From the NCBI RefSeq assembly GCF_019915265.1, contig NZ_CP082780.1, positions 3,286,001-3,350,000 on the forward strand: DNA of 64,000 nt, in the 5' to 3' direction. Below are positions 1 through 9,318 of this stretch, piece after piece; position 1 is the first letter of the stretch, and each line of letters begins with the position of its first letter. This DNA comes from Bacillus aquiflavi (GTDB taxonomy: Bacteria; Bacillota; Bacilli; Bacillales; Cytobacillaceae). Below the pieces are notes generated by a model. That model worked only from the letters and a program-made list of their open reading frames with translations, did not search any database and was not told the origin of the DNA. A program made the position numbers and the translations under genes.

Positions 1-1430
1 TCAAATGTGAGTGTTTCAGGCGAGCCATTTTTTACTTTTGCAGTAAGCGAACGTGATAATTGATCTCCATAACCTGAAAACCACGCTTTTCCTTTAAACG
101 GAATGTTTACTGGAATTGCATCAGCAGTTAATCTAGCAAACGCTCTTCTTACAGGATTAATTGAGCCTTGATTTCTAGAAGGGTGCACCCGATTTGTAAG
201 CAAAATCGCAATTGTTTGATTGCTTTTACTGACAGCGATTGAAGTGCCTGTAAAGCCAGTATGACCGAACGTCGTTTGTTCTGCGAGCGCATCCATAAAC
301 CATCCTTGATTTAGCTCCCATCCCAGACCGTGATCGTTTCCAGGAAAGTCAGGAATTTGATTTTCAATCATTAACCGAACTGATTCAGGTTGTAATATTT
401 GCTTGTCACCGTATCGTCCATCATTTAAAAACATATGGGCAAATTTCCCTAAGTCCTCTGCCGTTGAAAAAACCCCTGCATGACCTGCAACACCGTCTAA
501 AGACAGAGCATTCTCATCATGAACCTCTCCCCAAACGAGACCGCGGTCTGTCCACGGTTGGAATTCTGTTGCTGCAATACGATCTTTTAATGAATGAGGA
601 GGATTGTACATTGTATCTTTCATCTTTAACGGATCTGTAATTGTTTCTTTAACAAATTCATCGAGACGCTTTCCTGATATTCTTTCAACTATTGCCCCTA
701 ATGTAATCATGTTCAAGTCGCTATATGTATAAACGGTTCCCGGTTGATTTTGTAATGCGTGCCCGAACACGATTTGCAATCGATCTTCCCTATTTTCACC
801 CATACGATACAATGGAACCCATGCAGGAAGTCCAGAAGTATGAGTCATTAGCTGCTTAACAGTAATTGCTTCCTTTCCATTTTGGGAAAATTCAGGAATG
901 TAAGTAGCAACTCGTTCATCAAGATCAATTGCTCCTTGTTCATATAGTTTCATGACAGCAGTAGAAGTAAACAATTTACTAATGGAGGCCAGATCAAAAA
1001 TAGTATCCTTCCTCATCTGAACTGGTTTGTCCATCATTGTAAAATGATCATCTTCATAAAGAGCAGCATGTCCGTACGCCTGATGCTTAACGATATGCCC
1101 TTTTCTCGCCACCATTACGACCGCCCCGGGTAGAAGCTTGTTATCAATTGCAGCGGTCATGACTCCGTCTATTTTACGAAGTGATCCACTTAACATTCCA
1201 GCACCTCTCGGAGAACCAGGATGTAAAATAGGAGACATTGGACCTGACTGATCCCATGAAAAGGATGGATGAGACTTCTGTCGTTGGAAAACAGGCGATT
1301 GTTTGTCTTTTTGTTCGATCGTCGGCTCGTGTAGTTTATTCATAGAGGCATCTGCCACACCTGCCCCTATAAAAAAGACGGAAACACTTGCCGCAACTTT
1401 CAACATAAAAGCCGACTTTAGCTTTTTCAT
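1..1430 (-). CDS. secreted beta-lactamase-family serine hydrolase (C-terminus cut by window edge)
   Basis: Translating the minus strand from ATG at 1430 gives an open frame that runs off the left edge, so only the N-terminal part (about 476 residues) is present. It starts with a signal-like segment (MKKLKSAFMLKVAASVSV) followed by a polar linker. A class C beta-lactamase/penicillin-binding fold follows: SISK gives the SxxK nucleophile motif, a TYSDLN stretch supplies the Tyr of the second motif, and HTGFTG supplies the third (KTG-like) motif. This family contains esterases, D-aminopeptidases and PBP4*-like wall hydrolases, and the substrate cannot be told from sequence. A good Shine-Dalgarno (AAAGGAGG) lies just upstream. 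Export to the cell surface is inferred. Confidence 0.85.
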   Translation of the reverse strand, partial: MKKLKSAFMLKVAASVSVFFIGAGVADASMNKLHEPTIEQKDKQSPVFQRQKSHPSFSWDQSGPMSPILHPGSPRGAGMLSGSLRKIDGVMTAAIDNKLLPGAVVMVARKGHIVKHQAYGHAALYEDDHFTMMDKPVQMRKDTIFDLASISKLFTSTAVMKLYEQGAIDLDERVATYIPEFSQNGKEAITVKQLMTHTSGLPAWVPLYRMGENREDRLQIVFGHALQNQPGTVYTYSDLNMITLGAIVERISGKRLDEFVKETITDPLKMKDTMYNPPHSLKDRIAATEFQPWTDRGLVWGEVHDENALSLDGVAGHAGVFSTAEDLGKFAHMFLNDGRYGDKQILQPESVRLMIENQIPDFPGNDHGLGWELNQGWFMDALAEQTTFGHTGFTGTSIAVSKSNQTIAILLTNRVHPSRNQGSINPVRRAFARLTADAIPVNIPFKGKAWFSGYGDQLSRSLTAKVKNGSPETLTF

Positions 1431-1648
1431 TCCTTCCTCCTTTATTCCTATAGACTTAACTCATTTAATGACAGCGCTTACAACCGATTGTGTATTCAGC
1501 GTACCAAAATAAGTGTCTAGTTGTCTATACCGCTTAAGTTCTATTAAATTAAAAATATCCAAACCTTTTTTCCTATTTTATAAACAGGTCTAGTGGATAT
1601 AGGTAGTTTAGAGTATTTTCAGCTTGATAACATTAAATTAAAAGTTAG

Positions 1649-1717
1649 CTCAGACTGTTGACAAACAATCTTCCGTGCTGATTACCTCGACTGTCAAACG
1701 TTTTCAATCAGTCTGAG
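1649..1717 (-). repeat. dispersed hairpin repeat, copy A
   Basis: The ends are exact inverted repeats, CTCAGACTG and CAGTCTGAG. Read on the minus strand it contains TTGAAAACGTTTGACAGTC, then GAGG, and later TTGTTTGTCAAC. The same ordered blocks occur at 8264-8360 (minus) and 51344-51404 (plus). All copies are intergenic. It is neither a clean intrinsic terminator (no T run) nor a coding region. Confidence 0.6.
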
Positions 1718-1732
1718 AAAATGAAAATTTAC

Positions 1733-2494
1733 TTATTTTTTTCCATAGCTAAACGCTAATCCTGCTTGTGCGTCTTGTTGAATTCCATATGATGGGATTG
1801 GATAGCGAAGCCCGTTCTTTGCTAATTGTTTCATGCCGTCTATTGCTTTTACTAAATCTTCAGGTGTAATTGCCATTAGCAACTCATCATCTTGAACCCC
1901 TCCGTATCGCCTTTCAGCAAAACAAGGGATAGATAGACTTGGCTCCTTCGTCTTCAATGCTCGTCCCCAAGAATCTGCACACGAAGACTCCCCGACAATC
2001 CCCCAATTGAACTTCTTATAATTTCTCCATTGTAAACCGTTAATAAAGATCATCATTTGTCCAGGTGTGCCATAAATTAAACAAATATCTGGAGGATCTA
2101 GACGACATGAGGCGAGTGGAGATACAGCCATTGCTTCATGTTCACCATACGGCACTACGTCCATTGCTTGTTGATGCTTTTCGGCATCCTCTGCTGTTTC
2201 ATACCACACGCCAGCATATTCTTTTCCTGCTTGCCACTCCTCATCTTGCGGATGTAAACCGAGAACTGCGCCACATTGAGATACTGCCAAATCATCGTTT
2301 GTAATCCCTACTGTCCACCCGAGTCGAGCTGCTTGGGCTACGATTTGATCTGCCGTATGAATTTGCTTTGGTCTGCGGATTTTTGGCACATTTTCCATTT
2401 CTGCTTTACTTTTAAATAGTTTCATCCCGATAGGAATCGTTCGAATCTTCATTAAATTTTGTAAATCATTGACTATTTCCTTCCAAAAAAACAT
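1733..2494 (-). CDS. DUF169 family protein
   Basis: The 253-residue product matches the DUF169 family (COG2043-like) over its whole length: an N-terminal MKIRTIPIGMKLF segment, the region around VSQCGAVLGL with a conserved Cys, and the Cys-containing SCADSWGRALKT and IPCFAERRYG motifs near the C-terminus. Several conserved cysteines suggest a redox or metal role, but the biochemical function of the family is not established. It is predicted cytoplasmic. The start is supported by AAGGGGG eight bases before ATG. No clear operon partner; the next minus-strand gene upstream ends 40 bp away. Confidence 0.8.
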   Translation of the reverse strand: MFFWKEIVNDLQNLMKIRTIPIGMKLFKSKAEMENVPKIRRPKQIHTADQIVAQAARLGWTVGITNDDLAVSQCGAVLGLHPQDEEWQAGKEYAGVWYETAEDAEKHQQAMDVVPYGEHEAMAVSPLASCRLDPPDICLIYGTPGQMMIFINGLQWRNYKKFNWGIVGESSCADSWGRALKTKEPSLSIPCFAERRYGGVQDDELLMAITPEDLVKAIDGMKQLAKNGLRYPIPSYGIQQDAQAGLAFSYGKK

Positions 2495-2534
2495 GTAAAA
2501 ACCCCCTTTTTCTTATTGCCTCCAAAGCAAAGTG

Positions 2535-2882
2535 CTACGGGGCAAGAATATTAGTAGATTTTTTAAATTCATAGTAGAAAACCATTTCTTGTCTATTTAG
2601 CTCTTCAATTTGCTGTTGATAACTTTTCACATGCTTTATATTTTCTTCTTTTAGTCCGTCAAGCATCATAAGTTGCTTTTTCGATACTGTTAATATTTCT
2701 GTTCGAATTGCAGTAATGATCTTTCCTTCACCTTCACTCGTTTCATTGGAAATTAATTTTTCCAGCTTTTTCGTCAACACCGTTAAGTCATCAAAATGAT
2801 GATTCAAAGATTTGCTCTTATTTAATACATCTTCTGTTTCTATGAGTTCGTGCATTGTCGTAAATGTTTTTAATATCCCCAC
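2535..2882 (-). CDS. small helical protein of unknown function, partner of the DUF6792-like gene
   Basis: A 115-residue, Lys/Glu-rich protein starting at GTG with AAGGGGG upstream. Its composition and heptad-like spacing (long helices around residues 30-100) suggest a coiled coil. There is no signal peptide and no recognisable catalytic motif. It lies 64 bp after the large DUF6792-like gene on the same strand and is probably co-transcribed with it. Small helical proteins beside large lipase-like or toxin-like proteins are common in Bacillus surface and secretion loci, so a chaperone or accessory role is possible. That is inference only. Confidence 0.6.
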   Translation of the reverse strand: MGILKTFTTMHELIETEDVLNKSKSLNHHFDDLTVLTKKLEKLISNETSEGEGKIITAIRTEILTVSKKQLMMLDGLKEENIKHVKSYQQQIEELNRQEMVFYYEFKKSTNILAP

Positions 2883-2946
2883 GTTTTTTCCCCCTTAGCG
2901 AAAATCGAACAATGCTGCGATCTTTTTATCTTCAGCAAATAACTCT

Positions 2947-4782
2947 TCAATGCTCGTTCTGCTCTTTTTTAATTAATTTTTTTTCTTCTTTGATAGCTGA
3001 TTGATTTGGTTGGAGAAATGATTCAACGGAAGGCATATTTAATGAGGTAATTTGCTCACGGACATCAATTCTCTGGAGTGAACCTTCATCACCAAGATAT
3101 ACTTCATATTCACTTATTAATAAAGCTTGATAGCTTTTCGGATTTGCCTCGATATGATGAATTTTAGATATGAGGATTCTCCTTCTCTTTTCGTAATCAT
3201 CTATTAGTTCTCTCTGAATCGTTTCCTCGTAACTTTGTAATATTTCCTCTTTCTCGGCGACAATCGAAAGCCCCTTTTGGTAAATTCTAACCGCAGCTGA
3301 AATATTTACTTTAATTGTTTTTCCGTTTGCATCTACTGGATAAAGGAGCATGTCCAAACCATCATAGCCTTTCCCCTCTCCGGCAATCGCATTCAGCATC
3401 TCCTCAATACTATGACCACTGTTAATAATTTTGAGTACTTTAGAAATATTTTCATCAATAGTATCTAATCTTTTCTGCATTCTTTTATAAATCTGAAATA
3501 ATTTTATCCCGATCACAATGTCGTGACCGATTTTTACAGTCTCTTTAGTCTTTTGATCACTTCTGATGTTATCCAGAGAGCCAATCAAGTCATATATTGC
3601 TTGTAAATCTTTCTCTAGGCCTGCAATTTCTTTAACAACCGCTTTTTTCTCGCTTTCCTTTAAATAGCCGCCTTTAATTAAAGCGTTCAAAAGCGGATCA
3701 GAATTTTCAGTTAAATAACGAATTACTTTTAACACTTCGGGTGATTTCTGCTTCATCTGTTTAATCATTGCAGACAATTCATCATAACGAGTAAAGTATG
3801 CTTTTACCCCGGATTTTACCCCTTTTTGCATTTCAGTGATTAAATCAAGATTAATTCCGAGCATCGCCTGAGCAACTGCATCTAAGCCACCTTTTTTATA
3901 ATCATCGGCATATTTAAGAATATATTGCTGAATTTTAGCTGCTTCCTTATCAGGAATTTGATCAACGAGAGAACGAATTCCACTATAGCGCGGATTTGTA
4001 TCTACATATTTCACATTCCCTATACCTTCAATGAAGCCCCTTTTACCGCTGGCACCATAAAGAGGATCGTCAAGTGAAATGAGCTGAAACGAATTTTCAC
4101 CTCGATGTTGATAATATTTCTCTGCAAAAGCTTTTACTTCCTCGGGTGGGAGCGAGTAAATGGCATTATAATCATCAAACTTCAAATTAAACTCAGTTGT
4201 TAATTCCCACCAAAATTTTTCATCAATTTCTGCCAGCTGATAAAAATCTGGTTGCGCCCCGTTTACACCGTACAGTTTATCAAACTTGCCATCTACTAAG
4301 CGTGCGTTCAGATTGTTATTTTCTGCGAGCGAATGAGCAAGGGCAATCTTCATGGTTTCTAACGGATTTTTTATTAAGCCGCGGTTTATAATTTCGTTCA
4401 ATGATTCATCTAAAAATTCACTAGTATCTTCATATTGGCCCCCATCTTGGCCGGCATAAATCCCGAACAGATTATAACCCCAGTCAACTAAATCTTGGCT
4501 TCCTTGAGAAACGATGTATAACTGTTGAATATTTTCTTTTTCATTAGAGAAGAAAATCGCCGTTCCGTCATAGCCAGAATCACGGTCGCGTAACCCTTCA
4601 AGCTCATCGGGGCGAATAATTGTAATATTGGCATTAATGTCTTCACCTGTTTCCTCGAAATGAATTCGTCTTAATTCTTTTTCAAACTTTTCTTTCGACA
4701 TTTTTTTACTGTTATATTCTAACATTAAAGTCCGCAACCATACTTCCTCTAACTCAAGCACTTCGTTTTGTTCTGCTTTCAT
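2947..4782 (-). CDS. large DUF6792-like protein with lipase-like N-terminal domain
   Basis: A 611-residue protein without a signal peptide. Residues about 50-190 look like a degenerate alpha/beta-hydrolase lipase: LYIVSQGSQDLVDWGYN, then IALAHSLAENNN where a lipase would have GHSxGG, and LYGVNGAQPDFYQL. This matches what I remember of DUF6792 proteins in Bacillus. From about residue 250 to the end it is charged and helical, probably coiled coil. The lipase nucleophile region is altered (AHSLAENN), so catalysis is uncertain. The start is supported by AAGGTGAG. It sits between two lipoprotein genes and the 115-residue helical protein, all on the minus strand, which suggests a surface or contact-dependent function. 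A secreted-toxin role cannot be claimed. Confidence 0.6.
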   Translation of the reverse strand: MKAEQNEVLELEEVWLRTLMLEYNSKKMSKEKFEKELRRIHFEETGEDINANITIIRPDELEGLRDRDSGYDGTAIFFSNEKENIQQLYIVSQGSQDLVDWGYNLFGIYAGQDGGQYEDTSEFLDESLNEIINRGLIKNPLETMKIALAHSLAENNNLNARLVDGKFDKLYGVNGAQPDFYQLAEIDEKFWWELTTEFNLKFDDYNAIYSLPPEEVKAFAEKYYQHRGENSFQLISLDDPLYGASGKRGFIEGIGNVKYVDTNPRYSGIRSLVDQIPDKEAAKIQQYILKYADDYKKGGLDAVAQAMLGINLDLITEMQKGVKSGVKAYFTRYDELSAMIKQMKQKSPEVLKVIRYLTENSDPLLNALIKGGYLKESEKKAVVKEIAGLEKDLQAIYDLIGSLDNIRSDQKTKETVKIGHDIVIGIKLFQIYKRMQKRLDTIDENISKVLKIINSGHSIEEMLNAIAGEGKGYDGLDMLLYPVDANGKTIKVNISAAVRIYQKGLSIVAEKEEILQSYEETIQRELIDDYEKRRRILISKIHHIEANPKSYQALLISEYEVYLGDEGSLQRIDVREQITSLNMPSVESFLQPNQSAIKEEKKLIKKEQNEH

Positions 4783-4813
4783 TTTTTACTCACCTTCTTT
4801 TTACTTTCAATTA

Positions 4814-5524
4814 CTATGAATTATCGCTCTCTTCCTCAGTTGGAATAAACGTAATCGATTCCATTAACGTTTTTGCCAGTTGTTCCGCTTCGTTTACATT
4901 TAATTGACAAGGCATACTCCCATCATCACAAGCGATACCAAATATAAATTGAATTGCTTGCTTACTATTTTTCGCTTTAATATAGCTAAAAAAAGAATAA
5001 ATTGTGCGATTTTTCTCTTTAAATTCTTTTTCTTTTTTTGCGTAGTATATTTGTTTATCGTTAAAACTTATTTCTTCAAAATTCCCTTCATATCCAACAC
5101 GATTTCGCATTCTATCTAAATATTTTTCTATATTTCTAGTATGAGATTTATTTAAATATCTTATATTTGCATAATAGGAAATATTTTCACCGATTAATGC
5201 CCCAAGATAAATTTTTTCAAAACTTTTCTTATGAATACCATAAAATTTATCACTAAGTTGAGCATTTTCGGGGAAAAGCATTGTATAGCCGTTCGTTCCA
5301 GAGCGAAATAAATAGAAGCCTGGTTTTACTTCCTTGGTTGAATCAAGAAACTGTCGTGTGAACTCATCTTGAAATGCCTCCACTTGCGGCAACTCTTCGG
5401 GAGAAAGTTCTTTTGAGGCTTTTTGTTCATTCTCTTCGCTCTGTTTGCCTTGATTACTCATTTGACAACCTCCTATAAATAAAAGAATGACAATTAACAT
5501 TGAAATATATGCACTTTGTCGCAA
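4814..5524 (-). CDS. lipoprotein, copy 1 of a tandem pair
   Basis: The preferred start is a TTG at 5524, because AAAGGGG sits eight bases upstream and the neighbouring paralogue uses the same context. A TTG seven codons further upstream would overlap that ribosome binding site. The product is about 236 residues: a hydrophobic signal (ISMLIVILLFIGGC) with a lipobox Cys, a polar linker, then a folded domain of unknown family with a Cys pair (IACDDGSMPC). The protein should be lipid-anchored on the outer membrane face. Its N- and C-terminal parts are almost identical to the gene at 5709-6410, while the middle (about residues 90-160) has diverged. Confidence 0.75.
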   Translation of the reverse strand: MRQSAYISMLIVILLFIGGCQMSNQGKQSEENEQKASKELSPEELPQVEAFQDEFTRQFLDSTKEVKPGFYLFRSGTNGYTMLFPENAQLSDKFYGIHKKSFEKIYLGALIGENISYYANIRYLNKSHTRNIEKYLDRMRNRVGYEGNFEEISFNDKQIYYAKKEKEFKEKNRTIYSFFSYIKAKNSKQAIQFIFGIACDDGSMPCQLNVNEAEQLAKTLMESITFIPTEEESDNS

Positions 5525-5708
5525 TCGACAAACCCCTTTCAACAAGTTTGTTTAAGCATAAAAACAATGGAAATAAATATATTTATATTTTAATATAGGC
5601 CCATTGGAAATACAACCATTTTATGTATATGAGGGGAATGATGGAGAACTTATATTTTAATATAAAGCGTGAAGATCTTTTTCAAAAAAATTCTTTTACT
5701 TTCGATTA

Positions 5709-6410
5709 CTATGAATTATCGCTCTCTTCCTCAGTTGGAATAAACGTAATCGATTCCATTAACGTTTTTGCCAGTTGTTCTGCTTCGTTTACATTTAATT
5801 GACAAGGCTTACTCCCATCATCACAAGCGATACCAAATATAAATTGAATTGCTTGCTTACTATTTTTCGCTTTAATATAGCTAAAAAAGCTATAGTCTAT
5901 TCGCTTTGAACTTTCAAATTCTTTTTCCCTTTTTGCATAGTGTATTTGTTTATCTTGCAAACTTATTTCTTCAAATTCCCCTTCATAACCAACACGACTT
6001 CGCATTGTATCTAAATAACTTTCTATCATGTTTGTGTGAGCTTTATTTAAATACCTTAAATTCATAAAATATGATATATTCTCACCGAATGATGCTCCTA
6101 TACCAATCGTTTCAAAATGGTTCTGATCAACTTCATAAAATTTGTCACTTAAGATCGCATTTTCGGGGAAAAGCATTGTATAGCCGTTCGTTCCAGAGCG
6201 AAATAAATAGAAGCCTGGTTTTACTTCCTTGGTTGAATCGAGAAACTGCCGTGTGAACTCGTCTTGAAATGCCTCCACTTGCGGCAACTCTTCGGGAGAA
6301 AGTTCTTTTGAGGCTTTTGGTTCATTCTGTTTGCCTTGATTACTCATTTGACAACCTCCTATGAATAAAAGAATGACAATTAACATTGAAATATATGCAC
6401 TTTGTCGCAA
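5709..6410 (-). CDS. lipoprotein, copy 2 of a tandem pair
   Basis: A 233-residue paralogue of the neighbouring lipoprotein, with the same TTG start, AAAGGGG ribosome binding site, signal sequence and LFIGGC lipobox. The first ~85 residues and the last ~65 are nearly identical to copy 1. The central segment differs at many positions, a pattern expected from duplication with later gene conversion or from diversifying selection on an exposed region. The downstream flank (Ser/Asp-rich C-terminus and following bases) is duplicated too. Function unknown; surface location is inferred from the lipobox. Confidence 0.75.
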   Translation of the reverse strand: MRQSAYISMLIVILLFIGGCQMSNQGKQNEPKASKELSPEELPQVEAFQDEFTRQFLDSTKEVKPGFYLFRSGTNGYTMLFPENAILSDKFYEVDQNHFETIGIGASFGENISYFMNLRYLNKAHTNMIESYLDTMRSRVGYEGEFEEISLQDKQIHYAKREKEFESSKRIDYSFFSYIKAKNSKQAIQFIFGIACDDGSKPCQLNVNEAEQLAKTLMESITFIPTEEESDNS

Positions 6411-6460
6411 TCGACAAACCCCTTTAAAAAATAATAATTAGAAAATCCTTTCTCTATCCT

Positions 6461-6650
6461 TTATTGCACCTCAATATCGCAATTTGTATAGTATTTTCCA
6501 TCAGCCGTTACTTCAATTTTCCATAAACCTAATTTATCAAAACCAAACTTTGCTCCAGTTTGTGAACTGTTAATATTGTCTTCAATAAGTTTTGTGCATC
6601 CAGAGAGTAATAAAACGAAAATAAATAATAAAAAGTTGATTTTTTCCCAT
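6461..6650 (-). pseudogene. remnant of a small lipoprotein gene
   Basis: On the minus strand a frame reads FLLFIFVLLLSGCTKLIEDN and continues to a TAA at 6461, giving a typical lipoprotein signal and lipobox (LLSGC) plus about 45 residues. The only nearby ATG (6650-6648) is out of frame with it: a run of six A after ATGGG would have to lose one base. No convincing Shine-Dalgarno is present. I read this as a decayed relative of the neighbouring lipoproteins. Confidence 0.4.
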
Positions 6651-6895
6651 TATGTATAAATAATGTTATTTTCATCCATATTTTTATTAAAAAATTATTG
6701 CCTTTAGTATCAATACCTCTATCCGCTTTTACTAATGTTAAGTGAACCTAATAGATATCCCTTTTGAGCAAATATTCGTTTGAAAAATCTATACTATCAA
6801 AATATCACTCTATTCACTTTTTTACCAAAATATCCTATACTATACAAGTAAAGATTTATTCATTTAAACCTTTTAACGTTAGAAAGGAGTAAAAC

Positions 6896-8237
6896 GTGAA
6901 AAAATTAGCTTTATTTTTTTGTTTGATTATTAGTACATTTATTATTACCGCTTGTGGGACACCGTCGACAGAGGAAGTGTTTAAAAAGGTAAACGAAGCT
7001 CATAAAAAGGTTGATTCAGTTGAAGTAAAATTTAGTGAACATAGTATAAATCAGGACGATAAAGTGACTGGTACTCAAAAATTCGATTTCAAAAATAATA
7101 TGATCTATATCACAAATGACAAAACAAATGAAATATATTATAAAGACAAAGACGATTTTATTATTTCCTCTGACGATTCAGTAGAAAAAATTGAAGATGA
7201 CAGTAAATACGTTTTCGAAATAAAACTGAAAAAAAAACAACAAAAAGAACGGAAAACATGCTGCAATATTTACAACAGTTTGATAAAAAGATTTTCGAAA
7301 AATTTGAGCTAGAAGAAAAAAACAATTTATATATTCTTACTTACAAAGGAGATAAAAAAGACGCAGCCGCTTTACTTGAAAAAATGTCAAATCAGTATTT
7401 TGAAAAAATGTCGGAATATACAGGCAAACAAATTGTTCTAGATAATATTGAAGTTGACAACTTTGACGTAATTATTACCATTGAAAAAAAAAAAAAACAA
7501 ATTTAATACAGAAGTATGAAGAAAAATTGACATCCAAACAAACAGTAAATGGAAGAACATCTAATTACAACATGGCCAACACATTTGAATACGTACAGTA
7601 TAATAAAGTAAAAATCGAAAAACCAAAAGTGGATGACGAGAAGAAAGAAGAAGTAACGTGGAGTAAGGAAGAAAAAGAATTATATGAGCAAGAAGCCGCA
7701 AATTATCTCGATGCACTTATCCAAGCAACTGTCTATCAAAATGTCGAGGGTTACGTTGAAAAAGTACCAGGCTCACAATCCATTGAAGAGAAACAAAAAG
7801 ATGGCGAATTTCAGAAAAATTTGTTTATAGGAATTTACATTGAAAATACGAAAAGAAATATCCCTGGGGCGGACGATCAACAAATAGAAGCATTAGCTAA
7901 TGCATTTATGAACGCATTAAAAAATACAAGGTATAAAGTGATTGGTGCAAAAGCTGATAAAGATCACTTTTTTAAGGTTACGTTGGAGATCGAAGGAATC
8001 GACCAGGCAAAATTAAATCATGAAGTTCAAATGACGTTAATGGACGAAATGAGTAAAGGTAGTATTACCCAAAAAGATCTCAGCAAAAGAGATTTTGAAT
8101 TGCAAATAGAAAAATACAATGGTGAAATCGAACGGTTAAAACCAATTACAATTAGTGTCGATGTGATTAGAAATGGGAATGGGTCATACATGGTTTTAAT
8201 GCAAGATCAATATTTATTAACTTTTGTTCAATCATAA
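6896..8237 (+). pseudogene. lipoprotein gene interrupted by two homopolymer frameshifts
   Basis: The reading starts at GTG 6896 behind AAAGGAG with a lipoprotein signal (CLIISTFIITACG). The frame must shift by +1 base at an A9 run (7229-7237) and again at an A14 run (7484-7497). Adding one A at each place joins three open segments into one protein of about 447 residues, with natural junctions (...IEKKKKTNLIQKYEEK...). The N-terminal part resembles DUF6612-like lipoproteins and the C-terminal part DUF5105-like lipoproteins; both matches are from memory. As written the gene is broken, and a sequencing under-call or slippage-dependent expression are both possible. A terminator follows at 8240. 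Confidence 0.65.
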
Positions 8238-8239
8238 AC

Positions 8240-8264
8240 AGTGGCCTTAAAAAGGCCACTTTAT
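8240..8264 (+). terminator. intrinsic terminator after the lipoprotein gene
   Basis: AGTGGCCTT and AAGGCCACT form a nine-base-pair stem with a short A loop, followed by TTTAT. It ends the plus-strand lipoprotein transcript. Confidence 0.8.
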
Positions 8265-8360
8265 ACTTTGACAAAACGAACTCAGAACAAAGTTCTATAC
8301 GCTTCCGCCTTGTGCTACACGCGCCTCGACTGACAAGCACTTTCAAGTCTTTCAGAAAGC
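8264..8360 (-). repeat. dispersed hairpin repeat, copy B (longer, diverged)
   Basis: On the minus strand it carries CTTGAAAGTGCTTGTCAGTC, then GAGG, and ends with GTTTTGTCAAAG, the same ordered blocks as copies at 1649-1717 and 51344-51404. The middle is longer than in the other two copies. It is located immediately after a terminator. Confidence 0.5.
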
Positions 8361-8394
8361 AATTTAGAGACCTTAGAAAAGGATGGTGAGTATT

Positions 8395-9153
8395 ATGACA
8401 CCAGTTATCATTGAAGAAGTTCAAAAAAAAAAAATGACTATTGACCTTGATTCAACTCCTTTAACCCTTCCATTGGCAATTCGAGAAAAACATCAACTAT
8501 GTTGGGATGAGCAAAAAAAACAAAATTCGTCATTGCATAATGGCGTAGTTTTTACAATTACGAATATGAAGCGGACTCCAAAAGAATTATCAGTAACCGT
8601 TGCAAAGTCGGATTACAAACACTACTTATATACAATAAATAATAAAAACTGCGAATATCCTTGTAAAGTGATTTATGCGTGTGCAGCCGTAATAACTAAA
8701 GATCGACATCTTGTAATTGGTCGCATGAATACTCAAACATCGACACCAGGAAGGCTGCAATTCCCCGGCGGAGGAATTGACGAAACAGATTTAAAAGGTA
8801 CCATTTTAGATTTGCAAGGAAATATGAATAAAGAAATAAAAGAAGAGATCGGAATAAATATTCATTCGCCCTCCGTTCGTTCCTTTTCTCCTAAATTTTT
8901 AAAGCATGGAGGAGCTCATGATTTTTGGGTAATTATATTTGAAATGTTGATAGAATATACAGTTGGAGAATTAAAGACTTCCTTCAGCAATCATAATAAA
9001 AGATTAACGAAATTAGGAATACAACCAGAATTTGCTGAGATTTTATTTGTTCCTTTACATATAGATAAGATTGAACCTTTTATTAAGCATGAACAATCAC
9101 CTAAAGTAGACTATTTGCTTCCTATCCTATTAAAATATGTAGAAAATTTTTGA
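8395..9153 (+). CDS. NUDIX-like hydrolase with an insertion in the NUDIX box region
   Basis: About 252 residues. The central part has a NUDIX-like signature: LQFPGGGIDETDL followed, after an extra ~14 residues, by NKEIKEEIGINI, which matches the REUxEExGU core. NUDIX enzymes hydrolyse nucleoside-diphosphate-linked compounds, and the substrate here is unknown. The N-terminal ~90 residues are not recognised. The ATG at 8395 is preferred over 8383 because GGTGAG lies just before it. The N-terminal codons include an A12 run that is in frame here. It stands alone between a terminator and a separate promoter. Confidence 0.65.
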   Translation: MTPVIIEEVQKKKMTIDLDSTPLTLPLAIREKHQLCWDEQKKQNSSLHNGVVFTITNMKRTPKELSVTVAKSDYKHYLYTINNKNCEYPCKVIYACAAVITKDRHLVIGRMNTQTSTPGRLQFPGGGIDETDLKGTILDLQGNMNKEIKEEIGINIHSPSVRSFSPKFLKHGGAHDFWVIIFEMLIEYTVGELKTSFSNHNKRLTKLGIQPEFAEILFVPLHIDKIEPFIKHEQSPKVDYLLPILLKYVENF

Positions 9154-9225
9154 ACAACACTAGAAATCGTTTACTAATCAGCTTCCTATAAATTATAAAA
9201 ATGACTATTTTAATATTCAGAGTAT

Positions 9226-9266
9226 TATCAAAATGTATTGTCCGAATGGGATCATTTTGATATAAT
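9226..9266 (+). promoter_or_regulatory. promoter overlapped by an inverted repeat (operator candidate)
   Basis: TTGTCC (9238-9243), 17 bases, and TATAAT (9261-9266) form a sigma-A-like promoter. Two exact ten-base arms, TATCAAAATG (9226-9235) and CATTTTGATA (9253-9262), surround the -35 and overlap the -10. This arrangement fits a repressor operator controlling the DUF3870 gene that starts 53 bases downstream. Confidence 0.55.
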
Positions 9267-9318
9267 AGTTTTAATTTGAAAGCGGATACATTTATATGTT
9301 TGATTGGAGGAATATTAA

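Noticed and set aside
1303-1512. Plus-strand reading frame opposite the serine hydrolase start
   Set aside because: It overlaps the signal-peptide region of the minus-strand gene, has no ribosome binding site and no family resemblance.
5525-5545. Longer N-terminus of lipoprotein copy 1 from an upstream TTG
   Set aside because: The extra codons cover the AAAGGGG ribosome binding site shared with copy 2, so the downstream TTG is the better start.
8427-8440. A12 run as another frameshift
   Set aside because: The NUDIX-like frame is continuous across it and starts upstream with a ribosome binding site. No repair is needed.
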